From the NCBI GenBank assembly GCA_036245525.1, contig BTPG01000006.1:73886727-73950726 (forward strand): a DNA stretch of 64,000 nucleotides. The letters are read 5' to 3'. The stretch's first letter is position 1. Each line of letters starts with the position of its first letter. The position numbers and the translations under genes were made by a program. Positions 54,501-64,000 of this stretch are shown here, in pieces. Under the pieces are notes generated by a model. That model worked only from the letters and a program-made list of their open reading frames with translations. It had not been told where the DNA came from and made no database searches. The stretch is from Semisulcospira habei (Eukaryota > Mollusca > Gastropoda > Semisulcospiridae).

Positions 54501-55409
54501 CAGGTACAAAGCTCCCTGGTAATCAGGCAACCATGAAACTGATTTGGATGATTAATCTCCTGCTGGGGTGCCCTATGATTCATCCAAGATTTGTTGATTA
54601 CGATACAGGTCAGCATCAGTATTTCGCAGTATCCAGGAGCCTTAACTCATTCGAGATGAACGACATCCGGATATGCAGCTTCAGCTGTGTATCTGGATGC
54701 TGTTTGTCTCGAATGAGTTTAAAGTCCAACTGTATTATTGGCAACCACATTGTTGTAGTGCCACATTTAATGGACTTGGTGAAACTAAAACACTTAGTAC
54801 CAGTAAGCAAAAGGTCAACCTTATTTGGCTCACGTGCAGCTGTGCACCAGCCAGCTAAGGCTGTCAGCCTGAAGACCTTTTGCTGATGGGAACCAGAGAC
54901 CTGTGCACTTTACATCTGATACCCGCGGTATGCTGGAGCACATAATATTCAGGCTGACCTGTAGTTTAAAGGAGATACCTGTGCAAGCTTATTCAGCTCT
55001 ACATTTGAGCTATTATGTTTGATGTACAAGTATGTCTCCCACGGATATGAATGAGCTTTGAAATCATTCCATTTCCTCACAGTTCCACTACCTGCCATTG
55101 ACAGACAGCATATGCACAGAGCTGGGAGTGAAACCGGTCTGGTGGCGCCTTTTACTTCATGGAGACTTCAAGATGGTGCTAGCGGTGCTGTTTGGCCCTG
55201 CCTACCCTTTCCACTACAGACTTGTGGGCCCCAGGGCATGGAGTGGAGCTCGGGAAGCTATTTTCCGAGCCTACAAAGAAACTGTCTTCTCAGTCCAACA
55301 TCGCAAAGTTGAAGAACGACAAGCAAGCTTAGGGCGAAAAATAGTGAAGGTGTGTGTTGTTGGTGTTGCTGTTTTTGCAGCTTACTGGTTCAGTGGGGTT
55401 GGTAGCTGA
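47090..55409 (+). CDS. Flavin-containing monooxygenase (8 exons)
   Basis: Exons 47090-47207, 47642-47859, 48566-48821, 49404-49459, 51195-51434, 51930-52095, 53529-53770 and 55083-55409; all phases agree, giving 540 residues, normal for the family. An in-frame TAG at 47072-47074 precedes the ATG. Motifs in order: FAD-binding [13 protein letters not shown] near the N-terminus; FMO signature [16 protein letters not shown]-binding [12 protein letters not shown], split between exons 3 and 4 and with Tyr in place of the second Gly of GxGNSG; FATGY motif ([14 protein letters not shown]); and a hydrophobic C-terminal helix ([13 protein letters not shown]) expected to anchor it in the ER membrane. 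FMOs oxygenate soft nucleophiles on N or S using NADPH and O2. Most introns contain palindromic elements; exon 4 is only 56 bases. Confidence 0.96.
47224..47331. mobile_element. Family-8 palindrome in FMO intron 1
   Basis: TATAATGATGAGCAAAAG pairs with TTTCTCTTGTTTGTTAGTA. Degenerate relative of 31596-31701. Confidence 0.75.
47907..48343. mobile_element. Family-2 MITE interrupted by a family-1b MITE
   Basis: Left half AACCTGTTCAGTACGCGCCA ... GCAATCTTTG, right half TTCAACACCAAAAGACAG through the hairpin (about 48235-48300) to GACTGAGTGGGTTAA. The internal sequence of uninterrupted copies shows that the break is at TTAA. FMO intron 2. Confidence 0.88.
47957..48176 (+). mobile_element. Family-1b TTAA element nested in family 2
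   Basis: TTAACCCTTATCATTC, then hairpin ATAGTTCAAGGGTAGTGCCA and partner around GGCACCTCAAGGTGCC (both arms changed from GGCGCC). The right end has drifted (GAGATAATTC). Confidence 0.85.
49199..49323. repeat. Family-2-type hairpin with a G-rich loop
   Basis: AGGCATAGAACCTCATGAGC pairs with GCTCATGAGGTTCTATGCC. The loop has expanded to about 80 bases with at least six runs of four or more G. FMO intron 3. Confidence 0.85.
49460..51194. other. FMO intron 4
   Basis: Contains GT repeats (about 49980-50015), a hairpin CTCCAAGAGGCATAGATCC/GGATCTATGCCTCTTGGAG (50372-50430, family-2 type) and otherwise ordinary AT-rich sequence. No extra exon is needed by the phase pattern. Confidence 0.7.
51620..51912. 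mobile_element. Half family-1 element followed by a family-2 MITE
   Basis: CTGGCACTACCCTTGAACTA with downstream GAAGTCTTTAGGGGACAACT is a right half of family 1, ending at the TTAA at 51748. The same TTAA starts a family-2 element (TTAATCCCTTCACTGC; GGCGGGGGCTCATGAGGATC; to about 51912), which ends 18 bases before FMO exon 6. Confidence 0.82.
52131..52346. mobile_element. TTAA MITE, family 2
   Basis: TTAATCCCCTTCATTGCCG to CACTGGCAGTGAAGGTAA, starting 36 bases after FMO exon 6; hairpin AATGCAAGAGGTATGGATCC/GAAAATCTAGGCCTTTTGC. Confidence 0.87.
52383..52586. mobile_element. TTAA MITE, family 1/3 type
   Basis: TTAACCCATAATATCCTGAG to CAGGATGAAAAGGGTTAA with hairpin AGTTCAAGGGTGGTGCCAGA and partner. 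FMO intron 6. Confidence 0.87.
52738..53352. mobile_element. Family-2 MITE split by SINE-like S1
   Basis: TTAATCCCTTCAGTTTG, hairpin GATCCTCACGAGCCCCCAC/GGGGCTCATGAGGATC, then after the insertion the right end GCAGTGAAGGGGTTA. FMO intron 6. Confidence 0.9.
52939..53320 (+). mobile_element. SINE-like S1, copy 2, with 16-bp TSD
   Basis: TTGTTCACTCTTCTCC at 52923-52938 and 53321-53336 brackets the element. Starts CCCCACCCGGGTCTGCC, ends GGGACATTAAGCAATGTAC plus AATC repeats. Holds the empty TTAA site (TTTATTTAACATATTAGACC, near 53190) corresponding to the MITE at 1210-1423. Confidence 0.95.
53834..53925. mobile_element. TTAA palindrome, family 7
   Basis: TTAACCCTTTGCATGTCAG to CTGACATGGAAAGGGTTAA; arms AGTAGCAGTTTTAGTCACGA and partner around ATTCCTGTAGGAAT. 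It begins 64 bases after FMO exon 7. Confidence 0.93.
54210..54420. mobile_element. Family-2 MITE, decayed
   Basis: CCCCTTCACTGCCAGTGG and GCAAGAGGCATAGATCC with a damaged right arm (GCGGGGGTGCAAGAGGATG). FMO intron 7. Confidence 0.75.
54642..54722. mobile_element. TTAA palindrome, family 5
   Basis: TTAACTCATTCGAGATGAAC to TTTGTCTCGAATGAGTTTAA. FMO intron 7. Confidence 0.9.
54799..54890. mobile_element. Family-4 palindrome, diverged
   Basis: CCAGTAAGCAAAAGGTC to GACCTTTTGCTGATGGG with eroded central arms (CACGTGCAGCTGTGCACC). FMO intron 7. Confidence 0.78.
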
Positions 55410-55454
55410 TAAGCATTTAGCCCAATCAGCCCAAACAGGATATGACATGAAGAG

Positions 55455-55535
55455 ATTGACTCATTCGAGATGTGCCACCTTCGAATACGCAGCTTATGCC
55501 ATGTATCCGGAGGCGACACGTCTCGAATGAGTTAA
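55455..55535. mobile_element. TTAA palindrome, family 5
   Basis: TTGACTCATTCGAGATGTG to CACGTCTCGAATGAGTTAA, 46 bases after the FMO stop codon. Confidence 0.88.
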
Positions 55536-55609
55536 TAACAGAATTTGTCCCAAAATCAGAAGTTTGTACAACTTTGCACAGACTCAAACATGCTGTGGAT
55601 TCATTCAGC

Positions 55610-56021
55610 CTACTCCAGATCTGCAAGAGGCGTACATTCACATAAGCTGTTGCCACAAACAAGGGCTCATGAGAATATATGCCTCTTGCTCGCAAGGAGT
55701 TGCCTCATTGACATCCACAGCTTGAGGTACTTGTCTGGTATTAACAGTAGGACTACTACAAGGCCGCAGGCCGCAGTGATAGGTACGATCCCTGTAGTCC
55801 TTGCTATAGAATGGTTCAGCCTACAGTGTTTGACATGATTCTGATTTTGATTTTAATTCCTATGGAAACTTACATCACATGAAGCATTGTGACTTGTACT
55901 GAATTTGACCAGTATTAATAATGTGCCTTATAGCATACATTTTACGGCTTTTGGCTGTTGGTAGCAGTTTTTGGCACGGAATCATCTTGACAAAAACCAC
56001 TACCGACAACCAAAGGGTTAA
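55610..56021. mobile_element. Family-2 hairpin remnant and family-7 palindrome
   Basis: GCAAGAGGCGTACATTCACAT pairs with GAATATATGCCTCTTGC (about 55622-55689). At 55942-56021 TTGGTAGCAGTTTTTG pairs with CAAAAACCACTACCGA, ending CCAAAGGGTTAA. Confidence 0.75.
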
Positions 56022-56244
56022 GAATTTTGAAACATTTGCAGTATCTTTTAAAAAGCATTCCTCAGATTGATACAATGTGCAGATGACTGCTGAGTATTGT
56101 CAAGATAGTAAGCAATCCATCACACTAATTTTGCACAGTTTTTGTAAATACGTGTTTGTGCAGTACGCAAGTATAAAAGTGATATCAATACAGTAGAACC
56201 TGCAAGCAAAAGTGCTCATAAGAAGCAAGTGCTCTCTCAAGAGA

Positions 56245-56345
56245 TGTCTTGAATTGCAAAAAGTGTCACCTGTCATTAAAGACCATCATTCAGGTGGCTT
56301 TAGCCCCCTGAATGATGGTTTTTAATGACAGGTGTTCTCTCATTA
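56245..56345. repeat. Palindrome downstream of FMO
   Basis: CACCTGTCATTAAAGACCATCA pairs with the right arm TGATGGTTTTTAATGACAGGTG around GGCTTTAGCC. No TTAA ends. Confidence 0.85.
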
Positions 56346-57723
56346 GGCTGGTGACTCAAAACAGGTTCAGGTGTGCCTTGCAGCGTACATCTTAACCCCT
56401 GTACATTCCTGGTGGCAAGAGAAGAGCCTAACTGAGAAAGAAACATGCTTAGAAAAGACAGTTACAACACAATTTATTAATATTTCTTCAAAATAGACAA
56501 ACAAACAAGAATAGAGATCAGTCGCTACTTATCTTATCAGCATAGAAGAAATAAAGCACCTGAAGGATGTGATGTAAAACAAAAGAAGTACAACGTGCGT
56601 AAAAAAGCACTGGTGGCTGCTTCCACAAGGGGGTTGAATCACACAAATCTTTGTCTCGTGTATTGAGTTTTTAACATCATTTCTGAGATTCCAGACATTC
56701 ACATGTGACATTTTACAGTACCTGAAGCATTGTGGCTCACAGTTTGTCATTTTGTAAGCATTACATTGATTAACCCCTCTGACGATGACGCTCGGGGGGA
56801 AAAGACGTGTAACAATGCATCTTTTCTACTGAATGGTATCATCAGTGGCAGTGACAAAACTGCTCAGCAGAGAAGACAATTAATTATGCATCTTATTTTC
56901 TCAAAATCATTATCGACGGCATTACTACTAGGAATACTTCGCTTAGCATAACAATTTTAACCCAAAAAAACTCGTTGTGTACATTACAACAGGGGAGGCA
57001 ATCCCTAGGAGTGTCGTTACCAGGACACCCGCGGTGGCCTCCCCTCCTCCCTATACCGGTGGCGCGCTCACCATTTCCCGGCAGTCTCTTCGCTTAGCTG
57101 CTCAGGACAGGCCATGTGCATATCGTGCTCCGGCTGTAGTTAGGTGGATTACCGTTGTGGACTTTGGATTTATGTGTTTCGGACTTTGTGGACGTTGGAT
57201 TTATGTGCTTTGTGTGGTGATTGGATTACCTACGTTTTCTGTGGGATTACCGTTTTGGCAATGGCAAGGTAAAGTAGTGGTGACTGCCTCTAACCGGTTT
57301 TGACCAGGCGGCGGCGGTGACCGGGTGGTGATATTTGGCAAGCCGACCGGGAGCGCGGGTCTTCTTTGGAGGTTCCCCGCTTTCACTTGGTTTGTTTGTT
57401 TCTTTCTGTCCTTTGTTACAGTACTCAGGTACGGACATGCACCAAGTGTGGTGCCTTCCAATGGCCGAGCGATGGCCATGATGTCTGCCTACCCTATTCG
57501 GGCTGCTCCTCCGGCCGGACGTGCCGCGAATGCGGGACTTGGGAGGAAGAACTGACAGCTGTGGGCGTTTTACCGAAGGGAGAGACTGGCGCTGCTATCA
57601 CAGCTGAAGTCAAGAAAGGACGCTACAGCAGGGCAGAAAGAGGCAGAATCATACGGAACTGTGAATAAAAGGGGTCCACTACCCCCGCCGGTGCCTCGGG
57701 GAAAACTTCCCCGCCTTTAGCGG

Positions 57724-59670
57724 ATGATTGAGCCTAACATTTCGGATTGGGGCTTGCCCCCCGTCCAAGCCTGGGCACCAAGAGCTCCACCCCGCCTCGT
57801 AGAGGCCCTGGATATGCTTGACCGCCAACGATGGGGTACGTCCCCTATGCACATGTCGGCATTTGGAGCTCGGTCCCCCCGCAGTAGAGAGATTGGGCGA
57901 GATTATCACTCCCCAGGTGAAAGACAAAGAGAGAGAACCCAAGTGGGGGACCCCCCCCACCCCCCCCCCACCCCCCACCCCCCTCTGATGAGAGGAGAGT
58001 GCCTGCCAGCCTTAGGCCGGACCAGCGCCGTCACCGGGCGGCGTCTACAACGCACCTCTCAGACAGGGACAGAAATGACAGACACAGTGTGAACTCAGTC
58101 TCCACTCTGAGGGCCTGGATATGAGACGTTTTCGTCTCCACCGGAGGAAATAGGAAGACGAGAAAGGAGTCAAAGACAGAATAATGATTACGAGACCGAG
58201 GCCCTACCCCCGGAGGACGGACGTTCGGGCAGACACACGGTTCGACGACAGGTGCCTTCACGTGGGGAGAGGACCTCGGACGAGATTTCTCCTCGGAGGA
58301 GTTGGAAGAACTACACCCAGCGGCCTAGGCCGCATCGACCTTCGGGGACGGACGGGTCACGGGAGGGAACTCGGACCGTACGAGTTCAACAGAGATCACG
58401 TCAGGAATCGACGCACAGTAGACACTCCTCACGGCGGGATGATACGTCTTCACTCTCATCCTCCACGGATCGGCGGTCGAGATCAGTTTCGCGACGGACC
58501 ACTTCGCGATGGCGGGAGGCTGCACCCCCTAGGATTCGTACTTGGCCTGCTCGGACAAACCAGGATGGGTCGACGTTGAGGCCCGGGCGCCCTTGGAGTC
58601 GACGCAGGAGCCGCTCGGATAGCAGCAGAGATACACAGGCTTCTTCCCAGCCTCGGCGCTTCCTCGGCCTCTTGCGGCCGTCAGCGACGATTACGGAAAG
58701 TGCATCAGTTCTTGCTGCGCGGGATACAGTTAGACCAGCGACCCGGCTTTCTTCGCGGGTTACACTAGAGGAGGAGGAGGTGTTCAGTCTACACCCTGAG
58801 GATTCGGCTTCGGCGTTGGGAGTACACGATGTGCCGCCACCTGCGCCCAGCGATGCGCTGTTATCGCCGACAGCAGCTGACACGGCGCCTAGTAGACAGG
58901 TTTGTCATTCGTTGGATGAAGCATCTCGGATCATTGCATCCTTCCTTTCCCCGGAATGCTGCCCCCCATCTCCGCCCATGAAGAGGAAGGCTTCGGCTAT
59001 GGTCGACGCTCCCTGACAGCCTAAGAAATTTAAGTCACTACCTCAGCCCCCGGGCTTCAGAGACTTGACAGAGGCTTTCTCGGCTCACCTGAAACACTAC
59101 AACTTTGGGAATCAAGGCTTCTTTTCGGACACCCGATGGCCGGCGGGGATGGACATCTCTTTTCGGCAGGACTGCTATGCTGGCCACTCCCAGGCGTTCT
59201 TCTGTCCTCTTCTGGCGATAGACAAGGAGGCGGTGATACAGTCAGGACAAGCGCGTATGAAGATGCCAGGAACAAAAGCTTTGGACAAGATGGCATCTTT
59301 CACCAGCAACTCATTGGCATGCTCGGGGTTTCTAGAGATGGCGACGCAGTCGGTAGCCAAATGTCTGGAAGACACGTGGGACCTCTCCGCTTCACCACAG
59401 CTTAGAGATGTTCACAAGGTACTAGTAGCGGCGAATAGGGTGGTGTTCCACGCATCGGTTAACTCCATGGCGGCGGCGATCAACTGCGACCTTATGCGTA
59501 GGGACGAGGTACTCGGACGTTGCCGCGCACTCCCGGTTGCGGTAAAGAATCAACTGCGCCAAGCACCCATCGGCGGGGAGTTGCTTTTTGGACCAGCGTG
59601 GCAGAAGGTAAAGGAAACAAACAAGGAGCTATGGCCAGCCTCGACACGACCAGCCGCATCTCGCTTTTAA
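57724..59670 (+). pseudogene. DIRS gag-like region (interrupted)
   Basis: A Pro-rich start (WAPRAPPRLVEALDMLDRQ) at 57724, an Arg/Ser-rich block (58252-58700) and a conserved-looking C-terminal part (FRDLTEAFSAHLKHY, ALDKMASFTSNSLAC) to 59670. Within one frame an in-frame TGA at 59014-59016 breaks it, and stops or C-run frame problems occur at 57950-58110. Assignment rests on position before RT and composition. Confidence 0.75.
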
Positions 59671-60059
59671 TTGGCCCGCAGAGCAGTGGGTCGCGCCCTG
59701 CGTTTCTCCAGACCCGCCGCCTCCTGACCTCTTGGGGGTCGTGGTGGCATCTGTCCCCAGCCCGCGCGTTGCGCTTTCCCCGCACCCTCCCCTTCCTGGT
59801 CCAGCGGCCTCTGGCAGCGGGGGCGTGGCCGGGCTCGCTGACCGACCTGTCGTTCTCCCGCCGACTCCTTTAGGGTCTCCGGTCGGCGAGAGACTAGCCC
59901 TCTACAGCAGCGCATGGCACCTGCTGTTTCAGGACGACCCGTGGGTTCTTTCGACCATCACGGAGGGACTGAGGATCTCCTTCCAGTCTGCACCTCCGTT
60001 GTGACATTCCCCCCTGTGGACTCGGGAGCCGGGGGATCGGGACAAGGCAGCAGCACTGC

Positions 60060-61740
60060 ACGACGAGGTGTTAATGCTCCTACAGAAGGAGGCCACAGAG
60101 GTGGTCGATCGTCAAGACACCGGCCCCAGCCTTCTACAGTCGGCTGTTCCTCATTCCCAAGACAGGAGGCAAGTGGCGGCCAGTGATAGACCTCTCAGCG
60201 TTAAACAAGTACATTGTGGCTCCACGATTCAGGATGGAGACAGCCAGAGCCCTGCAGTCGGCGGTGCAACCCCAGGATTTCGCCGTGAGTCTCGACCTAG
60301 CGGACGCGTATCTTCACATACCCATACACCCGTCCTCTCGGTGTTATCTACGCTTCGCCTTCCGCGGGGTTGTATATCAGTTTCGGGCTCTCCCATTCTG
60401 ACTAAACCTCAGCCCGTGGGTATTCACCCGGATAATAGACGGAGTCATTTCCAGGTTTTGATGGGCGGCCGCCAGCCCAGCCTCCAACAACTTAGACGAT
60501 CTGCTACTACGGAACCAACGGGTTCAAGCTTTGGAAAAGGACAGGGACGGTCTGCTGGCACTGCTAGGACGGCTCGGGTTCCTCGTCAACGGAGGCAAGT
60601 CCGACCTCATTCCTTCTCGTCGGTTTATCCACCTCGGCATGGAATTCTTGACAGATATCAAACCGAGTCAGACTTCCCGAGAAGCGGATCCGGAAGATAG
60701 AGGAGTTGGCGCGACAAGTCCTAAGCGCTCAGGCGCTTCCGGCGAGGGTCTGGCTACAGCTGTTAGGACTCCTAAGCGCAGCGGCAGACCGGTTACCTCT
60801 CGGCAGATTTTACACAGGATCGATACAGCTGCATCTGCCTCTGCACTGGCGCCCCTCCTCGGGAGACTTAAATTCTTTGGTCCCGGTCTCGATGCTGGTC
60901 AAGTCTCATCTCCAGCGGTGGAAGGACGAGTCATGGCTAGTGTCAGGAGTTCCCCTAACCTCTCCGCCTCCTCGACTCTCCATCTGCACGGACGCGAGCC
61001 TCTCGGGCTGGGGGGCTCATCTGCTTCCAGACTTTGTCACGACATTGGGCAGTTGGACGAGGGATTAAGCGAACAAGCACATCAACTGGCTGGAGATGAA
61101 GGCAGTGTGGCTCGCGCTCATCCACTGGGAACAACGCCTCACGAGTCAGGAAGTCCTCGTGCTCTCCGACAATTCTACAGTGGTGGCCTACATTCAGAAT
61201 CAAGATTGGACGCGCGCGCCTTCCCTCTGCATCTTGGCGTATCAGGTCTTCCTGTGGTGCAGAGATCGAGGAATTATGCTGCGGGCAAGACACATCACCG
61301 GACATCTCAACGTCCTCACGGATTCTGTCTCCCGCCGCGGCCAACTACTTCACACAGAGTGGTCGCTACGACAGGACGTCTTCCAGATGATCTGCACGCA
61401 ATGGGAGACCCCGATGATCGACCTCTTCGCCACGAGGTGGAACAAAAAACTACCGCTGTTCGTCTCCCCCATCCTGGACCCGCTAGCTTGGGCCATAGAC
61501 GCACTCTCCATTCCGTGGGACAGACTTCTGGCGTACGCGTTCCCTCCGACAGTACTAGTCCCGAAAGTGCTCCAGAAGCTCAGAGGCAGCAACGTGATCG
61601 TCATCCTGGTAGCCGCCTTCAGTTGGGCAAAGAGTTGGACCACAGACCTCCTCAGTCTCGCCACCGATACCCCGATGAAGCTCCCCACACCTCCGACAAT
61701 GCTCAAGCAACCTCGACAGCCACTGTTCCATCCATGCCCG
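60060..61740 (+). pseudogene. DIRS reverse transcriptase-RNase H (interrupted)
   Basis: RT motifs VIDLSALNKYIV, VSLDLADAYLHIPIH and YQFRALPF, then LDDLLLRNQ where the (Y)LDDW catalytic box is expected, and LGFLVNGGKS. TGA codons near 60399 and 60450 and a frame change near 60670 interrupt it. The next segment (ICTDASLSGWGAHL) and the RNase H part (MKAVWLALIHWEQR, LSDNSTVVAYIQNQ, ARHITGHLNVLTDSVSR, DLFATRWNKKLP) share another frame, with a TAA near 61066. Confidence 0.88.
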
Positions 61741-62840
61741 GAACGACTGCTGTTACACGCCTGGAGACTGTCAGGACGGCCCTCGCTGCTAGAGGCTTCT
61801 CGGGTGCAGCAGTGGAAGCTATTGCAACAGCCCGGAGAGATTCTACTCATTGGGTCTACGAGGGAATGTGGCGAGTACTCCAGGCATGGTGCGCAGAGGA
61901 GCATCTCTCCCCCACGGACTTGACTCAACCACAGCTGGCTGAGTTCTTCCTTTGGCTGTTTACCAACCAGAACTTGGCCCCCATTACCATAAGAGGATAC
62001 CTAGCAATGGTGGTGGACACTTATCGACACTTGGGCCTCCCGGACCCGGGTTCCTGCAGAGACCTGGCAGACCTTATGGCGTACTTTGATCGACAACGAC
62101 CAGCATCCCGTTCGCTAATTCCATGGTGGGACCTGGCCTGGGTTCTCACCTGGCTCAACTCAGACCAATTTGAACCCTTGGATTTGGCTCGAATGGGAGA
62201 TCTCACGCGGAAGACCTGCTTCCTTCTCGTCCTCACTTCAGCGTCACGAGTCGGCGAGATACATGCCTTCTCTGTGCGCCCGTCATGTCTCCAGCGCCGG
62301 GCCGATGGCTCGATACAGCTCCTCACAGACCCTACGTTTCTGGCAAAGAATCGCCTCCCAGCATCGGCGCCCCAAGTACTGACCATCCGTCCTCTCAGGA
62401 CAATGGAACAGAATGGTGAATCCCGCTTACAGGACCCCGTCAGGACGCTTAAAGTTTACCTGCGCAGAACTAAGCCACTAAGACAAGGGCGCTTGTGCCT
62501 ATTCCTGCCCTTGGCTCCGGGCAGACGAGACATATCTGCGCAGACGATCTCATCCTGGCTCCGCTGGGTGATACGAGAGGCATACAAAGAGCTCACCCCT
62601 GCACAAGCCAAGACCTTGCGTATCAGGGCACATGAAGTCAGAGCAGTTGCAGCGAGCATCGCCTTTGGTCACAACTGCGCGGTCAGCAACATTGTGGCAG
62701 CCGTGGGTTGGCGGGCCGAATCTACCTTCCCCGCTTCTACCTACGAGATCTGTCCGGCCAGTGTGACAACCTGGCCCGCTTACTGGGGGACATATCAGCA
62801 GCGCAGCACTCCCTCCAGGCGCCTCTGGCGCCATAGGTAA
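61740..62840 (+). pseudogene. DIRS tyrosine recombinase
   Basis: In the frame overlapping the RNase H end: THWVYEGMWRVLQAW, ITIRGYLAMVVDTYRHLG (core-binding part), then catalytic-type boxes SASRVGEIHAF (Arg), RIRAHEVRAVAASIAF (His-x-x-Arg) and VGWRAESTFPASTYE (Trp and Tyr). The open frame extends upstream to 60531, but that upstream part is RT followed by out-of-frame translation, so the functional start lies around 61740. The recombinase section itself has no stop. Confidence 0.9.
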
Positions 62841-63328
62841 CGCCTAGCTAAAATTGTCGGGAGTGGGCGCGTAGGGTGGGACCCTCAATTTTACGCGCAG
62901 AGGCGCATGGTCGTGGGACAGGTAGCCCAGGAACTGCGGCACCCTCCTCCTATTTGCCATTCTTCCTAGTAGTAATGCCGTCGGTAATGATTTTGAGAAA
63001 ATAAATAAATTTTTCTCTAAAATGTATATTTTCGAAAAATACTTACCGACGGCATTACTCAGAGGTCCCTCGCGCCTTCCTCGCTTGCCGCAGTCGAGCT
63101 AAGACTCGGAGACTGCCAGGAAACGGTGAGCGCGCCACCAGATAGGGAGGAGGGGAGGCCACCCCGGGTGTCCTGGTAACGACACTCCTAGGGATTGCCT
63201 CCCCTGTTGTAATATACACAACGAGGTTTTTTGGGGCTAAAATTGTTAAGCTGAGCAAAGTATTCCTAGTAGTAATGCCGTCGGTAAGTATTTTTCGAAA
63301 AAAATACATTTTAGAGAAAAATTTATTT

Positions 63329-63846
63329 TTCTGCCGAAAGGTACTGTCAGCAGCAGGTACAGGGTTAATGTGAAGAAAACTGCCAGGTATCATAAAGGCA
63401 ACAAGCATTAAAACTGACATGATGATTCGTTGTTTGGAAATCTATGCAGTATGTGACAGCCATCTCATTTTACTTTGAGATTTCATTACAGTATTTTATT
63501 TTTTGCTTCTAAGGAAATTGATTTTATATTCAGATTTAGTCTTGAATGTACATGAGTGCCATCTACTGAATATCATTTGGGTTGTGTGTGCACGCGAGCA
63601 ACTTGTTAAACAACTGTTAAAATGATGTTGTAAAAAAGAAAGAAACACTCTTGGAAAAGACAGGTACAACACAAGAAACATGTAATATAATACCTGCGCA
63701 CATATCTATATGTACACTTAGCAATCAGAATGATTCTTGGGGAAATGACCTACCGGGGTATGCATGGTGACCCTGATGTTAAAGCAAAGCTAATTTTCAA
63801 ACACTACTTGTGAAGATTTTAATTCAGACTGAATGTGTTCACTATT
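63329..63846. other. Stretch without a recognised gene
   Basis: AT-rich. The motif GGAAAAGACAGGTACAACAC near 63652 resembles sequence at about 56451-56470 on the other side of the DIRS element. Confidence 0.5.
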
Positions 63847-64000
63847 GGCTATCCCCCACCTGGGTCTGCCCTGGGGGTCTAGGGTGGGATCAACTACTTT
63901 TTGGTTCACAGGGTCACCTGATTAGCCCCACAGGGTCACCCTGGTTAGCTCCATATGGTGGTTTTTTTGGGGCTTGTTTCTGTCTCCCTTTGGTCCATTC
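63847..64000 (+). mobile_element. SINE-like S1, copy 3 (cut by window end)
   Basis: CCACCTGGGTCTGCCCTGGG, ACTACTTTTTGGTTC and TTGGTCCATTC align with copy 2, with an extra partial duplication of the CAGGGTCACC block. Confidence 0.9.

Larger units (their letters stand above)
56893..63328 (+). mobile_element. DIRS-type retrotransposon with inverted terminal repeats
   Basis: The left end (from TTATTTTCTCAAAATCA) and right end carry inverted repeats: AACAGGGGAGGCAATCCC and CCAGGACACCCG at 56988-57035 are mirrored at 63155-63207. An internal complementary region (about 62966-63060) joins complements of both outer ends (GATTTTGAGAAAATAA next to the complement of the right end), the hallmark of DIRS elements, which replicate through a circle and a tyrosine recombinase. 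Inside are gag-like, reverse transcriptase/RNase H and recombinase segments, all on +, with several stops and frame changes, so this copy is probably inactive. A shortened version of the terminal pair lies at 63260-63328. Confidence 0.93.

Noticed and set aside
57201..58579. Several Arg/Pro-rich frames on both strands
   Set aside because: They fall in the DIRS terminal repeat and gag region and are GC-rich shadow frames.
60531..62840. A single 769-codon protein on +
   Set aside because: It is a chance continuous frame: the reverse transcriptase end, then translation out of frame across the RNase H region, then the recombinase. The motifs before and after belong to different proteins.
56770..63370. 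DIRS element inserted inside a TTAA MITE
   Set aside because: TTAACCCCTCTGACG on the left and ACAGGGTTAA on the right hint at it, but the remaining flank sequence does not pair well enough.

Overview
This is nuclear DNA from an animal, most likely a gastropod mollusc. The genes have spliceosomal GT-AG introns, microsatellites are abundant, and there are tRNA-derived SINEs, several non-LTR retrotransposons and a DIRS element. The best lineage marker is a two-Ig plus fibrinogen-domain protein (FREP), an architecture best known from gastropods. No bacterial gene, operon, CRISPR array or free-standing tRNA/rRNA gene is supported.

Four host-type genes can be assembled exon by exon, with matching splice phases. 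(1) 1656-5443, +: a two-exon protein with two zinc-finger-like motifs, a Crypton-type tyrosine-recombinase core and a Myb/SANT-like C-terminus. (2) 20594-11506, -: an eight-exon FREP with Ig1, Ig2, a helical linker and a complete fibrinogen-like domain; its signal-peptide exon was not found. (3) 31857-37142, +: a three-exon, 266-residue protein with a CARD, a Pro/Ser/Thr-rich linker, a coiled coil and a C-terminal CaaX box (CVVL). (4) 47090-55409, +: an eight-exon, 540-residue flavin-containing monooxygenase. Genes 2 and 3 look immune-related (a secreted recognition protein and a death-fold adaptor) and lie about 11 kb apart, divergently oriented.

Most of the remainder is mobile DNA: three LINE lineages (38.4-39.5 kb; 42.0-46.05 kb with a second LINE nested inside), an internally deleted LINE derivative (33.9 kb), two SINE-like families, a decayed DIRS retrotransposon with inverted terminal repeats and an internal complementary region (56.9-63.3 kb), and two related DNA elements with CAGRG termini and 6-bp target duplications (2.1 and 6.2 kb).

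The most striking pattern is the number of palindromic mini-elements (60-250 bp). At least six palindrome families with different cores end in TTAA followed by CYC or CCC and a pyrimidine-rich stretch, as expected of piggyBac-like non-autonomous elements; further families use other ends. One has both an empty and a filled TTAA site in this window. Within single copies, changes in one arm are mirrored in the other. Several palindromes abut FREP splice sites. No matching transposase is visible.
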